Assembly (NCBI RefSeq): GCF_000373245.1
Contig: NZ_KB890750.1
Coordinates: 695,760-759,759, forward strand
Source of the DNA: Echinicola pacifica DSM 19836
GTDB taxonomy: Bacteria > Bacteroidota > Bacteroidia > Cytophagales > Cyclobacteriaceae
Direction of reading: 5' to 3'
DNA: 64,000 nt
Part shown: positions 17,675-27,702 of the stretch, piece by piece
Layout: every line of letters starts with the position of its first letter
How positions within the stretch are numbered: position 1 is the first letter of the stretch
Program-made: the position numbers and the translations under genes
The notes under the pieces: model-generated
What the model was told of the DNA's origin: nothing
Database searches by the model: none
Seen by the model: only the letters and a program-made list of their open reading frames with translations

Positions 17675-18718
17675 TTAATTTTTCTCCAAAGAGTACGTCG
17701 TCTGACCTGGCACTCTGAAGTCCATGATAATGGTATAGTTTCCAGCTTCTTCGACAGGAATATTATCACCACCAGCTTCCAGAACCCCATCGAGGTCAGA
17801 GTCGCCGAAGTTATTGTCCCAAGCGTCATTTGCACGGAACTTCAAGGCTCCTACCTTAAGGTCTGTAGTCAGGGTAAGAACGTTTTCATCTGCATTAAAC
17901 TCCATAGGAGTGGATGCATCCCAAGAACCTGGAGTAGCATCTCCGATGATTCCCCAGTATAGCGGAGCACCCATGGTATAGGTTTTTGCATTGAGGTTTA
18001 CGGTCAGCAGGAAGGTTCCCACGCCAGTGGCTTTGATATTGGCGCCACCGGATTCCATGGTTCCATCGGCCCCATCATCCCCATAGTTCACGTCCCAATT
18101 AGGCCCTTCGTTAATTTTGAATTCTCCGGATCCACCAAGGATATGAACATAACCTGCATAGATATTATCTGATTTTATGGAATAGATTATGGTATTTTCA
18201 TTCTCTGGTTTCCATCCTTGATATTCACCAGGCAGGTAGAGTCGTGGGTATTCCAGCGCCACCTCATAAGGGGTCAGACTCATGGTGATTACCTCCGAAT
18301 ACTCGGTGGCTACATTAGCGTTGATCACGGACTTGATCCTTACCTCCACGTCCTGGGCCTGATCGGTAGCTAAGCCTTTGGCAAGTAGTTTTTGGTTTAG
18401 CTGTCCATAGGTAATCAACACCTCATCCGTAGAGGAAGTCGCTAGTTCCACAGGCTCTGCAAAGCTATTTCCCGGCAGATCCATTTCCACAGTATAAAGA
18501 GCGGCAGCGGAAAATCCATAATCGGCCTTGTCATAGGCAAATACCAGCTCTTGCATTTCCGCCTCGGCGGTAAGTACTATACTCGTACCTGAGGCAGGGG
18601 AATTTAGCACGGGCGCAGTGGGATCTGACTTGATCACAGGGTCCAGGTCATCTGTACATGCACCAGCAAAAGCCAGGCAGCACAGGAGGAAGATATTTTT
18701 TATAGTGAGTTTCATCAT
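17675..18718 (-). CDS. susE: SusE/SusF-like starch-binding outer-membrane lipoprotein
   Basis: About 347 residues from the ATG at 18718 (ATG at 18715 is equally possible; the longer frame overlaps susD and weakens the signal peptide). Lipobox at FAGAC. The N-terminal half is an Ig-like SusE domain (about 30-165, TAPVLNSPASG, typical of PF14292). Two tandem carbohydrate-binding modules follow (about 175-260 and 265-347). Their ends are alike: FKINEGPNWDVNYGDDGADG in the first and LKFRANDAWDNNFGDSDLDG in the second, each then followed by an EAGG/ESGG turn. The aromatic and acidic residues there match the SusE/SusF starch-binding repeats. It probably holds starch at the cell surface for SusCD. 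It starts 16 bp after susD. Confidence 0.87.
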   Translation of the reverse strand: MMKLTIKNIFLLCCLAFAGACTDDLDPVIKSDPTAPVLNSPASGTSIVLTAEAEMQELVFAYDKADYGFSAAALYTVEMDLPGNSFAEPVELATSSTDEVLITYGQLNQKLLAKGLATDQAQDVEVRIKSVINANVATEYSEVITMSLTPYEVALEYPRLYLPGEYQGWKPENENTIIYSIKSDNIYAGYVHILGGSGEFKINEGPNWDVNYGDDGADGTMESGGANIKATGVGTFLLTVNLNAKTYTMGAPLYWGIIGDATPGSWDASTPMEFNADENVLTLTTDLKVGALKFRANDAWDNNFGDSDLDGVLEAGGDNIPVEEAGNYTIIMDFRVPGQTTYSLEKN

Positions 18719-18734
18719 CAATGTCATTTTGGGA

Positions 18735-20321
18735 TTAATAACCATCATTCTGCTTCAGGTTAGGATTAGCAGTCAAGTCAGCAGTTGGCAGAGGATAAAG
18801 TCTTCTGAAAGACTCCACTTTTCTACCTTCATAAACTCCGCCTTTCCACTGCCACAGGTATTCTTCACCAGTGAATTTGCCAAATCTGATCAGGTCTGTT
18901 CTTCGCTGCGCCTCCCACTTCAGTTCACGGGCTCTCTCATCTAGGATAAAGTCTAGGTTGAGATCAGCAGCGGCGATATTGCCAGTGGCATTCCCATAGG
19001 CTCTTTGGCGCAATTCATTGATATATCCGAGTGCCTGGGCCTGGCTCCCGCCTGTAGCGCCTCTTAGCACCGCCTCTGCATACATCAGGTACACATCTGC
19101 CAGACGGAACATCGGGAAATCAGTATCCACGATATCCGTCCCTGGGCTAGAGCCTCTCTGGCCATCTCGGGTGACATTTTTATATTTCTTCACGGCATAT
19201 CCCTCCTGGAAGATGCTGATATTCTCAATATCCAAAGTCTGATCCTCCGTATGGAAAGATCCTCTGGCATCTGGAGTACCATCGGTACCGGGGTATAGGG
19301 CCACGATCTCTGGACGAGTACGTAATCCCTGCCATCCACCGGGGATACCAAATTCCTCTCTATTCATGGTGCCGCCCACCGCAGCATTCACCAAGAAGGT
19401 AGTGCCACCGTAAGTGGTCGTATTTACCCCATCAAAAGCCACAGAGAAAATCAATTCCTCAGAAAGGTGATTATCTGCCAAAAACAAATGATTATAGTTG
19501 CCCTCAAGCATAAATCCACTTGCAAGGATTTGATTGATATAGGTCAGGGCATCTGTGTAGCGGTCTTCACCTATATACACTTCGGCATTCAGGTAGAGTT
19601 TCGCCAGCAGCATCCATGCTGCAGCCTTATCAGCACGAGCATATTCATTTTGTCTGGCATCTATAAGCGTAGGGATAATATCAATCAGCTCACTTTCGAT
19701 GTAGGCAAATAATGAAGAACGATCAGTTTGCTCAGGGAAATAAGCACCTACACCATCCTCCTCAGTCACAAATGGCACATTGCCATACATATCCAAGGCG
19801 TGGTAATAACTCAAGGCCCGAAGGAACCTAGCTTCTGCCCGGAATATTCTTCCGGTCTGCTGATCTGCTTCGGAGATTCCCCGGGAGGCCATATTGCTAT
19901 CGCTGGTTTCGCGGATATATTCGTTTGCCAAGGATATCTGGTAGAATATACGGTAATACATCGCGGCAATAAAGCTATTGTCTGAGGTCCATTCGGAGGT
20001 ATTGAGTCGGGGAAGTCCCTCGTCATTCCAAGTGATGATGGCCTCATCGGTAGGCAATTCCTGCAGCTTCCACAGGGCCCGAATATAGGTGGAAGCACCT
20101 TCATCAAGGCCTGAGATATCCGGCTTTCCTGCTGGACCTTGCTGGCCACTTACCGCAAGACCCGCATAGAGCTTCGCCAATACTGATTTATAATTGTCAA
20201 AATCTTCATATACCTGGATCGAGGTCACCTCATTATAAGGTTCTAAGTCCAGATTGGTACATGATACCGCGCTCACTAGCCCCAGCATCATGGTTATTTT
20301 ATATATCCAATTCGTTTTCAT
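18735..20321 (-). CDS. susD: SusD-type starch/maltodextrin-binding outer-membrane lipoprotein
   Basis: 528-residue RagB/SusD-family protein. Signal peptide and lipobox ending at Cys21 (AVSC), then NLDLEPYNEVTS, the usual SusD start. TPR-like helices (FRAEARFLRALSYYHALDMYGNVPF) lie near residues 155-180, and the C-terminal conserved block is RLADVYLMYAEAVLRG, ERARELKWEAQRRTDLIRFG, YPLPTADLTANPNLKQNDGY. SusD caps the SusC barrel and captures oligosaccharide. The start is 17 bp after the susC stop. Starch specificity is inferred from the SusE-like protein, two GH13 enzymes and GH31 around it. Confidence 0.94.
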   Translation of the reverse strand: MKTNWIYKITMMLGLVSAVSCTNLDLEPYNEVTSIQVYEDFDNYKSVLAKLYAGLAVSGQQGPAGKPDISGLDEGASTYIRALWKLQELPTDEAIITWNDEGLPRLNTSEWTSDNSFIAAMYYRIFYQISLANEYIRETSDSNMASRGISEADQQTGRIFRAEARFLRALSYYHALDMYGNVPFVTEEDGVGAYFPEQTDRSSLFAYIESELIDIIPTLIDARQNEYARADKAAAWMLLAKLYLNAEVYIGEDRYTDALTYINQILASGFMLEGNYNHLFLADNHLSEELIFSVAFDGVNTTTYGGTTFLVNAAVGGTMNREEFGIPGGWQGLRTRPEIVALYPGTDGTPDARGSFHTEDQTLDIENISIFQEGYAVKKYKNVTRDGQRGSSPGTDIVDTDFPMFRLADVYLMYAEAVLRGATGGSQAQALGYINELRQRAYGNATGNIAAADLNLDFILDERARELKWEAQRRTDLIRFGKFTGEEYLWQWKGGVYEGRKVESFRRLYPLPTADLTANPNLKQNDGY

Positions 20322-20338
20322 TGCTATTGAGGGTTAGA

Positions 20339-23305
20339 TTAAAATCCAAAATTGAGACCAAAGGAGAATATTCGTGGCAATGGATAGAAGTTATTATCGA
20401 TCCCGCCACCAGTGGCATCATCAGTTCCTGGTGCTATTTCAGGGCTTACCCCTTCATAATTGGTGATCACAAATACATTCTGTACCGTCGCACTTGCACT
20501 GAGACGAATCTTGGAATCAAATAGATTCCCAAAATCATATCCTACGGAAATATTTTCCATTCTCACAAATGAGGCATCCTGAATATAATAGTCAGATCTC
20601 AACTGGTAATTCTGGAAGTTGGTGGTCAGGATATCAGAAGGAAGATTATTCAGGTAACCAGGAAATTTCAAGCCCTGATAGGCGGCTTTGGAGGAGGACA
20701 CATTATTATATGCTTTATTGCCTGCATTGCCTCTAAGGACAAATCCAAAGTTCCAGTTTTTATACCGCATGCTACTGTTGAATCCGAAATAATGGCGAGC
20801 ATCCGGGAAGCCATTTCTCACTCGATCCTGCTCATTGATGATACCATCTTCATTCTGATCCACATACACCCCTTCGATAGGAACTCCATTCTCTCCATAT
20901 ACTTGCTCATACACGTAGAAGGAATTTGGCTGGTAGCCTACAGTATGCACTTGGATGGTATTTCCTGTACCTCCGCTGATGCCACCCACGAGTATACCTA
21001 CGCCGTCTTCTTCTACATTGCTGAGGCTGGTGATGGTGTTTCTGCTATTTGTATAGTTTCCACCAATATCCCAGTTGAAATCAGTCGTTTTGATCACATT
21101 AAATGTCAAACCTATCTCTAACCCTTGATTTTCTATGCTTCCCACGTTGGTAAAAAGCTGATTAGTCAGGTTGGTTCCAGCCGGAACAGGGATCACGGCT
21201 AAGAGGTCATCGGTCTTCTTATAATAGTAATCAAAAGTACCGTAAAGCTTGCCATCGAGAAATTCATAATCGATCCCCACGTTATAGGTAGTCGTTTCTT
21301 CCCATTTGATATTCTCATCATAACCCTCAGGTCTGAGTGTGTTATAATATGTAACGCCGAGGCTGTATCGGGTAGCATTGTCACTGGTAATATACCTAGG
21401 CAGATAGGGGAAATATGAGCCAATATCCTGCTGCCCAGTCACCCCGTAACCCAATCGTAATTTCAGATCGGTAAGGAAGTCATTAGCCTTGAGGAAGTCT
21501 TCTTCGCTGATTCTCCATGCTGCAGCCAAGGAAGGGAATACCCCCCAGCGGTTGTCCGGAGCAAATCGGGAGGAACCATCCGCACGAATGGTGGCGGTAA
21601 ATAGGTATTTATCTTTCAGGGTATAATTGGCTCTACCGAAGTAGGAGATCAATCGATACTGAGGGCGACTTACCACGCCTGCTGCGGCCAGGGTATCACC
21701 TTCTATATTTAACCTTGCAAAGGTGGGATTTCGGGTTAAGAAATCCTGCGCTGAATAGCCCACCAGTAGGCTCAACCTGCTATCCTTATATTCCTTGACA
21801 TAGTTAAGGTAGAAGTCGGCCAGTAGATTTCTTTTGCTTTGCTCATAAGGAGCGACACTTCCGCCTTCATAATATCCGGAAGCAGAGTTGGCGTCAATTA
21901 TCGTTCTGCCATTACTAGAGCTCACATCGTAGCCTAGATTTAGATTGGCCTTCAGGCCCTCCAAAAAAGGAAGTTCATAATCCAACTGCAGGTTACCGAT
22001 GCTTCGTTTTACTTCTCCTCTATCATCCTTGGCCATGATCAGTCCCATAGGATTTCTAGGTGCTAGGGTCTGTGGAGTCCCATCAGTATTCAGCCACTCC
22101 CAGTATCCACCGATACCTTCGGTATCATATACAGGCTGAGTCGGGTCAAATGCCGCTGCAGCACCGATGGCGTCCTGATTTGCAAATCTACTTTTGGTGA
22201 TGACTCCCTTTACATTAAAGTTGACATGGAGTTTATCCTGGAATAAATTAGGGTTTAGGCTAAGACTTCCAGAGGTTCTCTGCAGGTTATCAGTTTTGAG
22301 CACCCCGTCTTGGTTCAGGTAGCCAACAGATAAGCGGTAAGGAAGGGCCTTATGAGCACCCGAAATCGACACGTTATTATCATAGCTTAGCGCAGTCTGA
22401 TAGATTTCACTCTGCCAGTCGGTAGCATCCGTTCCGATAAGTGCCGCCTGAGCAGGTATTGCCTGGGCGTCCACGATTTCCTTAAACTGGTCGGCATTGA
22501 GCATATCCACTTTCTTGGTCACCGAAGATACAGACATAAGAGAACTTACATTCACCTTCATGGCTTGACCTTCTTTACCTTTTCGGGTGGTGATCAGCAC
22601 CACCCCGTTGGAAGCTCTGGAGCCATATATGGCGGTGGCAGAAGCATCCTTCAAGATGTCAAAGGTCTCGATGTCATTTGGATTCAGAAAATTCAATGGG
22701 TTGGCCGTGCCAGATGTTTTGGAATTATCCAAGGGTACGCCATCAATCACTATCAAGGGGTCATTGGAAGCATTCAGAGATGCGCCACCACGGATCCTGA
22801 TCCTACCTCCGGATCCGGGTGCACCTCCATTGGGAGTTACCTGAACACCTGCCACCTTACCGGCGATCAGTTGCTCAGGGTTGGTTACCTGACCTACGTT
22901 GAAGTCATCTCGGTCAACAGAGCCTACTGATCCCGTCAAATCAGCTTTTCTCTGCGTACCATAACCTACCACAACTACCTCATCCAATTGCTTGGTATCG
23001 CTTTCTAAGGACACATTAATAATGGATTGATTACCCACCACCACTGATTTGGGGTTATAACCAATAAATGAAAACACCAGGATATCCTCGGAGGAATTTG
23101 CATTAATAGTGTACTTTCCGTCAAAATCTGTAGTGGTGCCTTTTGTAGTCCCTTTAATCAGGACATTCACAAAGGGTAAAGGATCACCTGAGTCGGTGTC
23201 TGTTACCGTTCCGCTCACTGAGGGAGCTTGTGCGTAAATACGATGTCCGGCAAGGAGCGCCAGACACATCACCGTTACCTTAAATACGGTATAAATCTTT
23301 CGCAT
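20339..23305 (-). CDS. susC: SusC-type TonB-dependent maltooligosaccharide transporter
   Basis: 988 residues with a signal peptide ending IYAQ at about residue 26. A carboxypeptidase-regulatory-like domain (about 28-105, SGTVTDTDSGDPLPFVNV) is followed by a TonB box (EVVVVGYGTQRK, near 110-121), the plug (to about 240, with AIYGSRASNGVVLITTRKGK) and a beta-barrel ending in Phe. Unlike the other SusC in this window it has no STN domain and no sigma/FecR pair, so regulation is presumably by the divergently encoded LacI protein. Located in the outer membrane, it imports oligosaccharides captured by SusD and is energised by TonB/ExbBD. Confidence 0.95.
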   Translation of the reverse strand: MRKIYTVFKVTVMCLALLAGHRIYAQAPSVSGTVTDTDSGDPLPFVNVLIKGTTKGTTTDFDGKYTINANSSEDILVFSFIGYNPKSVVVGNQSIINVSLESDTKQLDEVVVVGYGTQRKADLTGSVGSVDRDDFNVGQVTNPEQLIAGKVAGVQVTPNGGAPGSGGRIRIRGGASLNASNDPLIVIDGVPLDNSKTSGTANPLNFLNPNDIETFDILKDASATAIYGSRASNGVVLITTRKGKEGQAMKVNVSSLMSVSSVTKKVDMLNADQFKEIVDAQAIPAQAALIGTDATDWQSEIYQTALSYDNNVSISGAHKALPYRLSVGYLNQDGVLKTDNLQRTSGSLSLNPNLFQDKLHVNFNVKGVITKSRFANQDAIGAAAAFDPTQPVYDTEGIGGYWEWLNTDGTPQTLAPRNPMGLIMAKDDRGEVKRSIGNLQLDYELPFLEGLKANLNLGYDVSSSNGRTIIDANSASGYYEGGSVAPYEQSKRNLLADFYLNYVKEYKDSRLSLLVGYSAQDFLTRNPTFARLNIEGDTLAAAGVVSRPQYRLISYFGRANYTLKDKYLFTATIRADGSSRFAPDNRWGVFPSLAAAWRISEEDFLKANDFLTDLKLRLGYGVTGQQDIGSYFPYLPRYITSDNATRYSLGVTYYNTLRPEGYDENIKWEETTTYNVGIDYEFLDGKLYGTFDYYYKKTDDLLAVIPVPAGTNLTNQLFTNVGSIENQGLEIGLTFNVIKTTDFNWDIGGNYTNSRNTITSLSNVEEDGVGILVGGISGGTGNTIQVHTVGYQPNSFYVYEQVYGENGVPIEGVYVDQNEDGIINEQDRVRNGFPDARHYFGFNSSMRYKNWNFGFVLRGNAGNKAYNNVSSSKAAYQGLKFPGYLNNLPSDILTTNFQNYQLRSDYYIQDASFVRMENISVGYDFGNLFDSKIRLSASATVQNVFVITNYEGVSPEIAPGTDDATGGGIDNNFYPLPRIFSFGLNFGF

Positions 23306-23669
23306 AATGGTTTGTTTTTGGATTAATTGTTAATTTTTACCTAGTAAATTAAATATTAAAATATTACCATTTACAGGTAACATTCCAGTAATCGCTCCAG
23401 ATAGGTGAATGAATCACTTAGAGGTGTTTTCCTGAATTGTTCTCAAATATTAGGCAATGCAGGCCGTATGAGCAAATTATTAGTCCTAAAATAATTTGGA
23501 AAATAGTATGCAAACGTCACCGCAAACGTGTTCATAGCATAAAATATATTTTCACTAAAAAATTCAATTTTGAACAAATGCGAACTAATCGCCTCCAAAG
23601 GCTCTCTCAGGTATTATTTGATTATAAATGTTAAATAGTATATTAGTTTCTTAGAAAAGTATAATAAGC
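23306..23669. promoter_or_regulatory. Divergent control region of susC and the LacI gene, with candidate LacI half-sites
   Basis: This 364-bp region separates the two oppositely transcribed genes. The octamer GCAAACGT occurs twice in the same orientation, at 23510-23517 and 23522-23529, 12 bp apart. An AAACG core is common in LacI-family operators, although no full palindrome is formed here. A related TATGCAcACG string occurs at about 24939-24948 before the GH31 gene. The region next to susC (23310-23370) is very AT-rich and probably holds the susC promoter. I could not place a confident Bacteroidota -33/-7 pair. Confidence 0.4.
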
Positions 23670-24701
23670 ATGAAGTTCGGACAAGCCACCATTAAGGATA
23701 TTGCCAGAGAGTTGAACATATCATCTTCTACTGTATCTCGGGCACTAAAAGATTATCCAGGGATCAGTGATGAAACCAAAGCTAAGGTCAAGGAACTAGC
23801 AAAAAAGCTTAATTACCGACCCAATGCGGTGGCTTTAAGTCTGCGAAAAAGCAAGTCACTCACCATTGGGGTGATTATTCCTGAGGTGGTTCACTTCTTC
23901 TTCAGCACCGTCATCAGTGGAATAGAGGAGGTCGCTTATGCTCATAACTATAATGTCATCCTCTTGCAGACCAACGAAAGTGAGGAACGCGAAAAGGCAG
24001 CTATAGATACCATGATGCGTAATCAGATCGATGGGCTCCTGGTGAGCTTCTCCAAGGACACCACCGACTTCAGCCATTTCAAGGATCTGATGGACTATAA
24101 TTATCCTATCGTTTTCTTTGACCGCTTACCGGCTCTGGCAGATACTGTGAATGTGGTGGTAAATGACTTTAGTGGCGCTTATCAAGCTACCACGCACCTT
24201 ATAGAGCAAGGCTATCGAAATATCATGCATCTCGCGGGCCCTGAAAACCTCACCATCAGCAAAGAACGTAAAAAAGGATATATTAAGGCATTGGAGGAAG
24301 CAGGCCTACCCATCAGAGAAAAATGGATCATCCCCTGCCCTCTAGGCACCTCCGAGGAAAGCCAGCGGCTTACGGAGCCTATCCTCGCCGCTGAGGAAAG
24401 ACCCGATGCCGTATTTGCCTCCAACGATGTGGCGGCTGCGGGCGCCATGATGGCCGCCAAAAAACTAGGCTTGAAACTACCTAAGGAATTTGGGGCTGTG
24501 GGTTTTAGCAACTGGCAATTCTCTTCCATGATCGAGCCTCCCCTATCCTCGGTATCACAACCTGGCTTTGAGATGGGCGAAAAGGCTGCTCAACTGCTCC
24601 TGCAGATGATAGATAGCCAAAGCTCAGAAGCTTTCCAAGCCAAAACTGAGGTCCTTGACACAGGGTTAATTGTCCGAAAGTCATCGCTCAAAAACTCATA
24701 A
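23670..24701 (+). CDS. LacI-family transcriptional regulator of the starch locus
   Basis: 343 residues. The N-terminal helix-turn-helix and hinge (about 5-60: TIKDIARELNISSSTVSRAL, then LNYRPNAVALSL) are followed by a periplasmic-binding-protein-like sensor domain (about 63-340) with the usual GVIIPEVVHFFF and DAVFASNDVAAAGAM segments. LacI proteins of this kind bind sugar and act as repressors or, in some Bacteroidota maltose systems, as activators. It is transcribed away from susC and followed by GH31 and the permease, so it sits between the two arms it probably controls. The Bacteroides sus system uses the membrane sensor SusR instead. Confidence 0.93.
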   Translation: MKFGQATIKDIARELNISSSTVSRALKDYPGISDETKAKVKELAKKLNYRPNAVALSLRKSKSLTIGVIIPEVVHFFFSTVISGIEEVAYAHNYNVILLQTNESEEREKAAIDTMMRNQIDGLLVSFSKDTTDFSHFKDLMDYNYPIVFFDRLPALADTVNVVVNDFSGAYQATTHLIEQGYRNIMHLAGPENLTISKERKKGYIKALEEAGLPIREKWIIPCPLGTSEESQRLTEPILAAEERPDAVFASNDVAAAGAMMAAKKLGLKLPKEFGAVGFSNWQFSSMIEPPLSSVSQPGFEMGEKAAQLLLQMIDSQSSEAFQAKTEVLDTGLIVRKSSLKNS

Positions 24702-25207
24702 GAACCCTATACCATTTTTAGGCGATGGTATAATTAGACTTTTTCGACTAGCACCAATCCACTTTCTACCTAATACTGCTATTACTTATTTGCACTATCT
24801 GGTGGAAACCAGCTTTTCCGTTGGCTATATCGCAAGCATTTCTGCTCGGGTGTTTGCCACGTGTCCGGTAGCTGCTCAATGGCTGAGCCAGAAGAATAAT
24901 GAAAAAATAGTAGAATTTTGAAATTTATTGATATTTCTATGCACACGATTGAACAAGCGCTCAGATGATGATTTAGGGCTTATAGTGGTCATATAGAGGG
25001 ATTATCCCCTTCTTCATAATTTTTTACTTAGGATTTCCTTTATAAATTAGCTGCATATTACCTGTCATTATGCAAGCTGTCCGTCACCAGCCAAACACAT
25101 TACAGGTGCTTGCCCCTCTCTTTGATCCTACCTCAGCCTGCCTATCGGCACTGGCAGGGAGGGCAGCTAAATTTATGCATTTTGAACACACTATAAACTC
25201 AACCCAA
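24702..25207 (+). promoter_or_regulatory. Leader region before GH31 with two hairpins
   Basis: 506 bp without a convincing gene. A perfect 8-bp inverted repeat (24708-24715 with 24725-24732), followed by a short T run at 24740-24744, may end the LacI message or be an operator. A second hairpin (25137-25142 with 25153-25158, GC-rich, 10-nt loop) lies 50-70 bp before the GH31 start. An open frame runs from 25070 into GH31 but lacks family similarity over its first 46 codons, so I treat that part as leader. Confidence 0.45.
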
Positions 25208-27631
25208 ATGACTACTGTATCCAACCCAGTAAATCATACGCAAAATAGAACTGCCGGAAAGGTCCTCTCCTGGAGCAAAACTTCCTTCGGAATTAAGGGG
25301 AAAACTGAATTAGGGAATTTCGAAATATCCACCTATGCCGATAGCACCATTCGAGTGCGCATGAGCCGTATGGATGAGTTCAGCCCAAACCCCTACAGTG
25401 TAATCGCCGAAGAGCAAGCCTGCATTCACTCCTTAGAGGAAATAAATCAGCAACTGGTAATTAAAACCGGGAAAATAATTCTGGTTTTAAATTTAAATCA
25501 ATGGGCCATTAAGTTTATGGACCATGATGGGAATGTCCTTAATGAGGATGATCCTTCCTTTGGCATCTCATGGCTGGGCACAGAGGTCACCAATTATAAA
25601 AAACTTCAAGACGGCGAAAAATTCATAGGCCTTGGGGAGAAGACCGGCGGCCTCAACCGTGCTGGCCAGGCATTCACCAATTGGAACACCGATTATTTTG
25701 CCTACGGCACCTCTGATGATCCCTTATATATGTCCATTCCATTTTATATGGGCATTCATCATCAGAAGGCTTACGGGATTTTCATGGACAATACATATAA
25801 GTCCGTCTTTAACTTTGGGGCGTCCAATAGGCGTTTTTCTTATTTTTCGGCGGATGATGGAGATATGGATTATTATTTCATCCATGATGACACGATTAGC
25901 AAAATCATCTCTGCTTATTCCCATCTCACGGGAACGATGGAGATGCCTCCACTATGGTCATTGGGCTATCAGCAATGCAGGTATTCCTACTATCCAGAGT
26001 CTGAGGTAAAGACATTAGCACAAACCTTCCGTGACAAGGATATGCCAGCTGACGTCATCTATCTGGATATCCATCATATGGAAAATTATAAGGTATTCAC
26101 CTTTGACAAAAAGAATTTTCCCGATCCAAAATCGCTAATCCAGCACCTAAAAGCCAAGGGCTTCAGGGTGGTAGTCATAATGGATCCAGGCATTAAGGTG
26201 GAGAAAACATACGAGCCCTACCAGGAAGGGGAAGCGCAAAATCTCTTCGTAAAATATCCCGACGGAGAAATCTATGAGGGCCAGGTATGGCCTGGATGGT
26301 GTGCTTTTCCTGATTTCACCGCAGAGAAAACCCGCATATGGTGGGCTGAGAAGATGGCCTATTATACCGATCTGGGCGTAGATGGATTTTGGACCGACAT
26401 GAATGAGCCGGCCTCATGGGGTCAGCACACCCCCAATCTTATAAATTTTGACTATGAAGGCGAGCAGGTAAGTCATCGAAAAGCCAGAAATATCTATGGC
26501 ATGCAGATGGCCCGAGCGGCACAGGAGGGCGCAAAGCATCAAGGGCAGCAGCGGCCATTTGTCCTGACCCGAGCGGGATTTGCAGGCATTCAGCGGCACG
26601 CAGCCGCCTGGACCGGCGACAATGTCTCCAGTGAGGAGCATATGCTGGCTGGGATTCGCCTGGTCAATAGTCTTGGCATCAGCGGAGTACCTTTTGCGGG
26701 CTATGATGTTGGAGGGTTTTGTGGGGAAGCTAGCAAATCGCTCTTTGCGCGATGGATGAGTATAGCCACCTTCTCGCCTCTATTCAGAGCACATTCGATG
26801 ATCAATAGCAATGATGCCGAACCATGGGCATTTGGGGAAGAGGTGGAAGAAATCGCCAAAACCTATATGAAATTAAGATACCGTCTATTGCCATTTATCT
26901 ATGCGGCATTTAGGCAAAGTTCGCTTACCGGCCTGCCAATTGTAAAAAGTTTGGTGGTGGATTTCCCTTTCGACCATAAGGTCTTTGATGGAAGATTCGA
27001 AAATCAATACCTGTTTGGGGAATCATTATTGGTCATTCCCGTGGAAAGCACCAAGAATATCACCAAGGCCTACCTTCCTGAGGGCAATTGGTATCATCTA
27101 TTTACTGGTGAGGCCTATGCTGGAAATCAGGAGGTGTATTTGGATTGCCCCATAAACTACCTTCCAGTAATGGTCAAAGGTGGAAGCATCATCCCTATGC
27201 AATCTGCCATAGCTCATACGGGGGAGACTCCAGAAAGCACTCTTTCTTTACATCTCTTTGCAGGCGAAACCACTGGTACTTTCCATTATTATGAAGATGA
27301 TGGAAATAGCCTTGGCTATCAGAATGGGGATTATTTCCAAAGGAAAATCCATTTGGACAGCAAGCAATCCTTTGTGCATTTTGAAAAAGTGGAAGGAAGC
27401 TTCTCAAGTAAATTTGAGGAAATCGAATTGATTTTCCATGGATTTGACATCTCGGAGGCTTCGGTGGAAGATAGCGCTATTAATATAAGTCAGAAAGAAA
27501 TAGCATTCCTGGATAAAATCTCAGATTTTGATCCTTTGCCTGATAATAGCTTGCCTTATTATACCTGCGGAAATAAATCCACTTTGCGGATTCCAAATAG
27601 TAAGGAAGCCTTTACCGTGAAATTTAACTAG
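25208..27631 (+). CDS. GH31 alpha-glucosidase, cytoplasmic
   Basis: 807 residues from the ATG at 25208; an in-frame upstream ATG at 25070 would add 46 residues that look unrelated. Order: N-terminal beta-sandwich (about 15-215), GH31 barrel (about 235-585), then two beta domains. The nucleophile is Asp397 (DGFWTDMNEPASW) and the acid/base Asp471 (AWTGDN). There is no signal peptide, so the enzyme should act in the cytoplasm, releasing glucose from maltose or maltodextrin after import. The SLC45-like permease gene follows after a terminator. Other alpha-linked substrates (isomaltose, sucrose) cannot be ruled out. Confidence 0.93.
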   Translation: MTTVSNPVNHTQNRTAGKVLSWSKTSFGIKGKTELGNFEISTYADSTIRVRMSRMDEFSPNPYSVIAEEQACIHSLEEINQQLVIKTGKIILVLNLNQWAIKFMDHDGNVLNEDDPSFGISWLGTEVTNYKKLQDGEKFIGLGEKTGGLNRAGQAFTNWNTDYFAYGTSDDPLYMSIPFYMGIHHQKAYGIFMDNTYKSVFNFGASNRRFSYFSADDGDMDYYFIHDDTISKIISAYSHLTGTMEMPPLWSLGYQQCRYSYYPESEVKTLAQTFRDKDMPADVIYLDIHHMENYKVFTFDKKNFPDPKSLIQHLKAKGFRVVVIMDPGIKVEKTYEPYQEGEAQNLFVKYPDGEIYEGQVWPGWCAFPDFTAEKTRIWWAEKMAYYTDLGVDGFWTDMNEPASWGQHTPNLINFDYEGEQVSHRKARNIYGMQMARAAQEGAKHQGQQRPFVLTRAGFAGIQRHAAAWTGDNVSSEEHMLAGIRLVNSLGISGVPFAGYDVGGFCGEASKSLFARWMSIATFSPLFRAHSMINSNDAEPWAFGEEVEEIAKTYMKLRYRLLPFIYAAFRQSSLTGLPIVKSLVVDFPFDHKVFDGRFENQYLFGESLLVIPVESTKNITKAYLPEGNWYHLFTGEAYAGNQEVYLDCPINYLPVMVKGGSIIPMQSAIAHTGETPESTLSLHLFAGETTGTFHYYEDDGNSLGYQNGDYFQRKIHLDSKQSFVHFEKVEGSFSSKFEEIELIFHGFDISEASVEDSAINISQKEIAFLDKISDFDPLPDNSLPYYTCGNKSTLRIPNSKEAFTVKFN

Positions 27632-27648
27632 ATTAATAATTCCCTAAC

Positions 27649-27686
27649 AGCTTCCTCTCGTCCTCATGGATGAGAGGGCTTTTTTT
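27649..27686 (+). terminator. Terminator between GH31 and the sugar permease
   Basis: A stem (27654-27659 with 27672-27677, plus an outer AGC/GCT extension) with a 12-nt loop is followed by seven T. It lies 18 bp after the GH31 stop and 17 bp before the permease start at 27703. The permease would therefore depend on read-through or on a start inside this short gap, so this could be an attenuator. Confidence 0.8.
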
Positions 27687-27702
27687 AACCCAAAAAAAAA
27701 TA

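Noticed and set aside
24670-24921. 83-codon frame overlapping the end of the LacI gene
   Set aside because: Runs through the LacI stop region and a hairpin, with no coherent domain. Treated as leader DNA.
25070-25207. Upstream in-frame start of the GH31 enzyme
   Set aside because: The first 46 codons do not look like the family and include a hairpin; the ATG at 25208 gives a normal GH31 N-terminus.
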